A stretch of DNA of 9,945 bases from UBA965 sp046303375 (GTDB lineage: Bacteria; Chloroflexota; Chloroflexia; Chloroflexales; Roseiflexaceae), in NCBI GenBank assembly GCA_046303375.1, contig JBKCGB010000187.1:1-9945 (forward strand). The letters run 5' to 3'. The translations under genes were made by a program, and so were the position numbers. The notes under the pieces were generated by a model. It was not told the DNA's origin and made no database searches. It saw nothing but the letters and a program-made list of their open reading frames with translations. This document shows, piece after piece, positions 7,011 to 9,945 of the stretch (position 1 is its first letter; each line of letters begins with the position of its first letter).

Positions 7011-7045
7011 ATGCGCCCGCACTAATGGTGGTGCGGGCGCATTTT
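7011..7045 (+). terminator. Rho-independent terminator overlapping the 3' end of the P450 gene
   Basis: Perfect 12-bp arms ATGCGCCCGCAC (7011-7022) and GTGCGGGCGCAT (7031-7042) enclose an 8-nt loop and are followed by TTTT (7042-7045). It lies 15 nt after the RAM-protein stop, so it ends the plus-strand operon. The reverse direction has no T run. The right arm and loop double as the last codons of the convergent P450 gene. Confidence 0.78.
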
Positions 7046-8359
7046 GATGCCGTATTTGGGGCGCATGGTAATCGCTGCTTGGGGAATAACTCGCTGTAGT
7101 GGGAGCACAGACCAATCGGCGTATTGCACGAGCATCACCAAAATGAGCGTTGCTTCCATCATGGCAAACTGCTGGCCGATACACAAACGAGGGCCACCAC
7201 CAAAGGGGAAATAGGCGTATTTGGGGAGCTGTGCTTTGAATTCGTCCGTCCACCGTTCAGGCATAAATACATCAGGATTTGCATAGAAGCGCGCATCACG
7301 ATGCATGGCGTATTGGCTCATGTGCACATCGGTATGGGCGGGGATGGTGTAGTCACCGATGGTCACTTCTTCGCGGCTCGACCGCGAAATCAGGAATGCT
7401 GGTGGGTAGAGGCGCATCGCTTCACGGAGCACTTGATCAACGTAGACCAACTGCGGGATATCATCAAAGGTGGGGGCGCGTGTGCCTATCACACGCTGGA
7501 TTTCACTCCGTAATGTACGCCCAACGACTGGATGCCGTGCCACTAACCACATGCTCCATGCGAGCGTCAATGCAGTCGTGTCGTGACCTGCCAAAAACAT
7601 GGTTTTACATTCATCGCGTAGCTGCGTGGCCGACATGGGATTGCCGTCTTCGTCACGCGCATCGAGCAACATCGCCAACAAATCGGTGTGTGGTGTGGCA
7701 TCAGCCTGACGCGTGGTAATAATGCGATCAATGATGCCATCGATGACTGCGACCGACTCCAAGTAGCGCTGCCACGGTTTGTTGACAACAGGAATGTTAA
7801 GGGTGTGTGTCAACACATCACCCCAACCCTCACTCGCAAATTGACGCATCGTCACATCCAATGCATCACCAAGCTGTTGTTGTTGCAAAATGTTGATGGT
7901 CCCAAACAATGCCTGTGACACAATATCGAGTGTCAACTCCATGAGGACATGACTGATGTCAATAGGTGCACCAATCCGCAGTTTTGCCAGATGCGCATGC
8001 GTCTGTGCCACTACAATCTCACTGTATTGCTGGATACGCTGACGGTGGAAGGCGGGCTGCATCATGCGCCGCTGACGCAACCAAAACGACCCATCACTAC
8101 TCAATAAGCCATTGCCAAATAAATCACTCGCATGTTGTGTGAGAAATGCATCTTTGGTAAATGATTTTTGTTTGGTAACCAAAACCTCTTCGACGAGATC
8201 AGGGTGAGTGATTAGACACATCGACCATGCGCGATTGAGCACCATGTTGACAATCTGCGGATGCCGCCGATGCATCGTACACAACACACCAAATTGATCG
8301 ACCGTCAGTGATAACGCATACCCAAAATAGCCACGATCGACTGGGATATCCACCCCCAT
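7022..8359 (-). CDS. Cytochrome P450
   Basis: A 445-aa soluble-type P450, a haem-thiolate monooxygenase. It shows the C-helix WLRQRR (93-98), the I-helix oxygen-activation motif AGHDTT (257-262), the ExxR pair EAMR (313-316), PERW (367-370) and the haem loop FPFGGGPRLCIG (384-395) with Cys393 as the iron ligand. No N-terminal membrane anchor is present and the usual proline-rich hinge is absent, so the protein begins close to its catalytic core. The ATG at 8359 was chosen because AAAGGCAGG lies just upstream; in-frame starts at 8380 (GTG) and 8401 would run into the palindrome. The C-terminus is MRPHHH, encoded within the convergent terminator. The sequence resembles the class with FxxGxRxCIG and AGxDTT that includes fatty-acid and terpenoid hydroxylases (CYP102/CYP110-like in general appearance). 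No redox partner is nearby. It is convergent to the oxygenase operon. Confidence 0.95.
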   Translation of the reverse strand: MGVDIPVDRGYFGYALSLTVDQFGVLCTMHRRHPQIVNMVLNRAWSMCLITHPDLVEEVLVTKQKSFTKDAFLTQHASDLFGNGLLSSDGSFWLRQRRMMQPAFHRQRIQQYSEIVVAQTHAHLAKLRIGAPIDISHVLMELTLDIVSQALFGTINILQQQQLGDALDVTMRQFASEGWGDVLTHTLNIPVVNKPWQRYLESVAVIDGIIDRIITTRQADATPHTDLLAMLLDARDEDGNPMSATQLRDECKTMFLAGHDTTALTLAWSMWLVARHPVVGRTLRSEIQRVIGTRAPTFDDIPQLVYVDQVLREAMRLYPPAFLISRSSREEVTIGDYTIPAHTDVHMSQYAMHRDARFYANPDVFMPERWTDEFKAQLPKYAYFPFGGGPRLCIGQQFAMMEATLILVMLVQYADWSVLPLQRVIPQAAITMRPKYGIKMRPHHH

Positions 8360-8381
8360 GCATGACCTGCCTTTGTTCACA

Positions 8382-8420
8382 ATAATACACACCGATACCA
8401 ATGGTACCGGTGTGTATTAT
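8382..8420. repeat. 39-bp near-perfect palindrome upstream of the P450
   Basis: ATAATACACACCG (8382-8394) pairs perfectly with CGGTGTGTATTAT (8408-8420). After one mismatch (8395/8407) the inner TACCA (8396-8400) pairs with TGGTA (8402-8406) around a single central base. It sits 22 nt before the P450 ATG and 8 nt after the stop of the upstream microprotein. It may be a dimeric-repressor operator, or, if both genes share an mRNA, an intercistronic hairpin. Neither flank shows a proper T run, so it is not a classical terminator. Confidence 0.8.
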
Positions 8421-8428
8421 GCCATCAT

Positions 8429-8566
8429 TTACTCGTCGACTGAAAGCTCATATTCGTTGGTGAGCGTCAATTGATTGCTGATTCGGCGCACCATGACTAC
8501 CGCAAGCAACGATACCATGGCTACAAGTGCTACCACGAGGCCCCCACGCAAACGTGATCCATTCAT
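8429..8566 (-). CDS. Small single-pass membrane protein (45 aa)
   Basis: A 45-aa open frame preceded by an excellent Shine-Dalgarno site, AAAGGAG at 8573-8579 (read on the minus strand), 6 nt before its ATG. The protein has a short basic N-terminus (MNGSRLR), one hydrophobic helix at about 9-26 (GLVVALVAMVSLLAVVMV), an Arg-Arg stop-transfer pair, and a polar tail ending in acidic residues (ELSVDE). The orientation may be tail-in or tail-out, since positive charges flank both sides. No family is recognised. It lies upstream of the P450 on the same strand, 69 nt away, separated by the 39-bp palindrome, and diverges from another microprotein gene. A co-expressed membrane partner of the P450 is conceivable but unproven. 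Coding status rests on the RBS and the coherent helix. Confidence 0.62.
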   Translation of the reverse strand: MNGSRLRGGLVVALVAMVSLLAVVMVRRISNQLTLTNEYELSVDE

Positions 8567-8572
8567 CGTCTG

Positions 8573-8579
8573 CTCCTTT
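8573..8579 (-). promoter_or_regulatory. Shine-Dalgarno site of the 45-aa microprotein
   Basis: Read on the minus strand this is AAAGGAG with a 6-nt spacer to the ATG at 8566. It is the strongest single argument that this very short frame is translated. Confidence 0.7.
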
Positions 8580-8644
8580 CATGTATACTACCCATATCCA
8601 AGACGTCGTATCAGCACCGTTAGTTGCATGAGAATATGCTAAGA

Positions 8645-8669
8645 TAGTATTACTACAATTAATAGTAAT
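8645..8669. promoter_or_regulatory. Inverted TAGTA/TACTA motifs in the divergent microprotein promoter region
   Basis: ATTACTA (8649-8655) and TAGTAAT (8663-8669) form an inverted repeat with a 7-nt spacer. Another TAGTA overlaps it at 8645-8649, and a further TACTA lies at 8586-8590 close to the minus-strand gene. TACAAT at 8654-8659 could be a plus-strand -10 inside the repeat, which would let a bound protein block it. No clear -35 is present. Confidence 0.45.
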
Positions 8670-8678
8670 GAGGAAATC

Positions 8679-8771
8679 ATGAGCAAGCGCAACAGTGATT
8701 GGTTTTTGTCGAGCATGATTAGTGTCATTTTTGGGGTGATGGTGATTGTGGCGATGATTGTGCTTGGATGA
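8679..8771 (+). CDS. Very small membrane protein (30 aa)
   Basis: A 30-aa frame beginning MSKRNSDW, followed by one long hydrophobic helix (about 9-30, FLSSMISVIFGVMVIVAMIVLG) that ends with the stop codon. The positively charged N-terminus predicts an N-in single-pass topology. AGGA at 8671-8674 precedes the ATG by 4 nt, a short but usable spacing. It diverges from the 45-aa microprotein gene, and its last 47 nt overlap the 3' end of the convergent CPBP gene. Because the overlap is on the opposite strand, some of the hydrophobic composition could be forced by the other frame, though the helix begins well before the overlap. No family is recognised. It may be real, but the evidence is thinner than for its divergent neighbour. 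Confidence 0.5.
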   Translation: MSKRNSDWFLSSMISVIFGVMVIVAMIVLG

Positions 8772-9516
8772 ATGCGGGAAGGGCGCTCACAGCGCTCCAG
8801 GCAATGAGTGCACTCATGGTCACGATTGCTGGCACCAGCGCTTCAGGGATGACGAGTGAGATGACATGCGGCGTCGACACTGCGATGCCGAGTTGCGTAG
8901 CACCGCACACACAGATCATCAACCAGCGCCAGGCCCAACGTCGCGCCCACAGCGTGGTCGTACTCTGTGCGGTGAAACGGGTCACCACTGACAAGAGTTC
9001 ACCAGCCGCGATTGCTGCTACTGCAAACCACGATGCCGGCGTACTGAGCACCCAGATGGTGGCAACGGCCAGCACCCACACAAGCAGTGCATTGCGCCAG
9101 CGCTGGGTGATCGGTGATGTCCGTGGCAACACGACTCTAAGTACTACTTCTTCGGCCATGCACCAGCCGGCAAGTGGGAGTGCGACCACGAGCACAGGCC
9201 AGAGTGATGACCAGTGAATGACCGGCGCAATTGCGAGCATGTCAAACGCATGTGCGACGACCATGGCCACCCCGATCAGTAGCCAGCCCTCAGCACAGGC
9301 ACGCACCACATCGCGCCATACCCCCAGCGTCCGCCACGACCAGTCAGCCTGCGTCATCGCCCAGACAATTCCGGTCGCTCCTGCGAGTTCACCCGCTGCG
9401 AGTATCCAACTCGGTAGCGCGGTGAGTGGCCACAACCACTGCACCGAAGTCATGAGCACTGTACTGAGCAACACGGCAACTGGCAAGATCAGCAATGTTA
9501 CGCCAAATCGATACAT
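8725..9516 (-). CDS. CPBP-family (CAAX protease-like) membrane protein, probably catalytically degenerate
   Basis: A 263-aa hydrophobic protein with about seven to eight transmembrane helices. Residues 104-132 carry the most diagnostic feature, a helix ending in AEEVVLR (Glu122-Glu123...Arg127), matching the EExxxR motif of CPBP intramembrane metalloproteases. Upstream, a polar segment with WRTLGVWRD (61-69) is also usual in this family. The later FxxxH and HxxxN/D motifs that complete the active site are not seen: only His101 and His217 occur beyond residue 90 and neither is in the right setting. It may therefore have a scaffold or non-proteolytic role. The start was set at the ATG 9516 because GGAAAG lies 9 nt upstream; the in-frame ATG at 9525 directly abuts that site and is the alternative. 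The C-terminal tail (QSSPQSPSPQK) is polar and overlaps the convergent microprotein gene. Confidence 0.72.
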   Translation of the reverse strand: MYRFGVTLLILPVAVLLSTVLMTSVQWLWPLTALPSWILAAGELAGATGIVWAMTQADWSWRTLGVWRDVVRACAEGWLLIGVAMVVAHAFDMLAIAPVIHWSSLWPVLVVALPLAGWCMAEEVVLRVVLPRTSPITQRWRNALLVWVLAVATIWVLSTPASWFAVAAIAAGELLSVVTRFTAQSTTTLWARRWAWRWLMICVCGATQLGIAVSTPHVISLVIPEALVPAIVTMSALIAWSAVSALPAFIQAQSSPQSPSPQK

Positions 9517-9549
9517 CAACGCCATCTTTCCACAATAGCCTGTATGTGC

Positions 9550-9559
9550 ATGATACACT
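9550..9559. promoter_or_regulatory. Overlapping divergent -10 elements
   Basis: On the plus strand TGATACACT (9551-9559) is an extended -10 for the DMT transporter. On the minus strand TATCAT (9555-9550) is a -10 for the CPBP gene, with a weak TTTTCA-like -35 about 18 nt upstream. The two share six bases, so polymerase could serve only one direction at a time. Confidence 0.4.
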
Positions 9560-9592
9560 GTGACCACCACGATTGAAAAGAAACGAACATGT

Positions 9593-9945
9593 ATGGACGT
9601 ATTTATGTTGGCAGCACTGCTCTCAGCAGTGTGCTACGGCATCAGTGATTTTGCTGGTGGGCATGCGAGTGCACGGGGCACGATTCCCCTTGTGCTTGTA
9701 ATCAGTGAGTGTGCTGGGGCGCTCACCCTGTGGGGGATTGCCTGGTATACGGGGATCACCAGCATGGCAGTAGAGATTGTTGTATTGGCGGCCATAGCGG
9801 GCATCATCGGAGCCGTGGGCGTGGCGTTTCTCTACCACGGGATTGCGAACAGACATACCGCAGTCACGGTGCCGATCTCGGCAGTGGTATGTGCCTTGGT
9901 ACCAGTAGGCTATGGCATGTTGAGTGATGGGATGCCCACCACACG
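9593..9945 (+). CDS. DMT/EamA-type transporter, N-terminal part (runs off window)
   Basis: The first 117 codons of a polytopic inner-membrane protein continue past the window edge. Helix 1 contains MLAALLSAVCYGISDFAGG (4-22), the typical start of drug/metabolite transporter proteins, where the first helix carries a Trp/Tyr-Gly and a polar residue. Later helices are at about 32-50, 62-82 and 92-110. The last pair includes the family-typical run GVAFLYHGIANRHTAVTVPIS (76-96), which corresponds to the EamA pattern of a small-residue helix followed by Ala/Thr-x-x-x-Pro-Ile. The gene exports or imports an unknown small metabolite. The ATG at 9593 is preceded by only a weak GAAAAG, and another ATG at 9589 is out of frame. 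It diverges from the CPBP gene. Confidence 0.83.
   Translation, partial: MDVFMLAALLSAVCYGISDFAGGHASARGTIPLVLVISECAGALTLWGIAWYTGITSMAVEIVVLAAIAGIIGAVGVAFLYHGIANRHTAVTVPISAVVCALVPVGYGMLSDGMPTT

Noticed and set aside
8382..8420. The 39-bp palindrome as a standard rho-independent terminator
   Set aside because: The stem ends are AT-rich and neither strand has a run of T after the stem, so operator or processing hairpin is at least as likely.

Overview
The window is a compact, gene-dense stretch of bacterial chromosome of moderate GC content, with ordinary Shine-Dalgarno sites and sigma70-like -10 elements. Several features point to Chloroflexota. These are a family-39-type membrane glycosyltransferase with a C-terminal beta-rich domain of a kind I associate with that phylum, a stand-alone RibD-type reductase beside FolB and a zinc-ligand-poor MDR dehydrogenase, and a stand-alone RAM-domain protein. 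The phylum is an inference from gene content; no rRNA or other taxonomic marker is present. I see no tRNA, rRNA, CRISPR array, insertion sequence or phage gene.

Region 1 (1-2453, minus strand) is a tightly packed four-gene run, read right to left: SAM-dependent methyltransferase, dihydroneopterin aldolase (folB), a RibD-C/DHFR-like pterin or pyrimidine reductase, and an MDR-superfamily dehydrogenase cut off by the window edge. Gaps are 5 nt, then overlaps of 1 nt and 8 nt, so the genes are almost certainly co-transcribed and translationally coupled. Together they look like a pterin or folate-type cofactor pathway whose exact product is not obvious.

Region 2 (2454-4659, plus strand) has a divergent intergenic region with a strong extended -10 promoter, followed by a 676-aa polytopic glycosyltransferase.

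Region 3 (4660-8359) holds a plus-strand operon of three genes with short gaps: a phytanoyl-CoA-dioxygenase-family (Fe(II)/2-oxoglutarate) enzyme, a membrane di-iron fatty-acid desaturase/hydroxylase, and a RAM-domain (Lrp/AsnC C-terminal) protein lacking a DNA-binding domain. A cytochrome P450 faces it on the minus strand. The two units meet at a GC-rich hairpin terminator that overlaps the last codons of the P450. Three oxygen-activating enzymes of different chemistry therefore sit together, suggesting oxidative tailoring of a lipid or small hydrophobic molecule.

Region 4 (8360-9945) has a 39-bp near-perfect palindrome just upstream of the P450. Next come two divergent, previously easy-to-miss membrane microprotein genes (45 aa, minus; 30 aa, plus) sharing a 112-bp regulatory region with repeated TAGTA/TACTA motifs. 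Then comes a CPBP (CAAX-protease-like) membrane protein that keeps EExxxR but lacks the expected histidines, and the start of a DMT/EamA-type transporter, which diverges from the CPBP gene across overlapping -10 elements.
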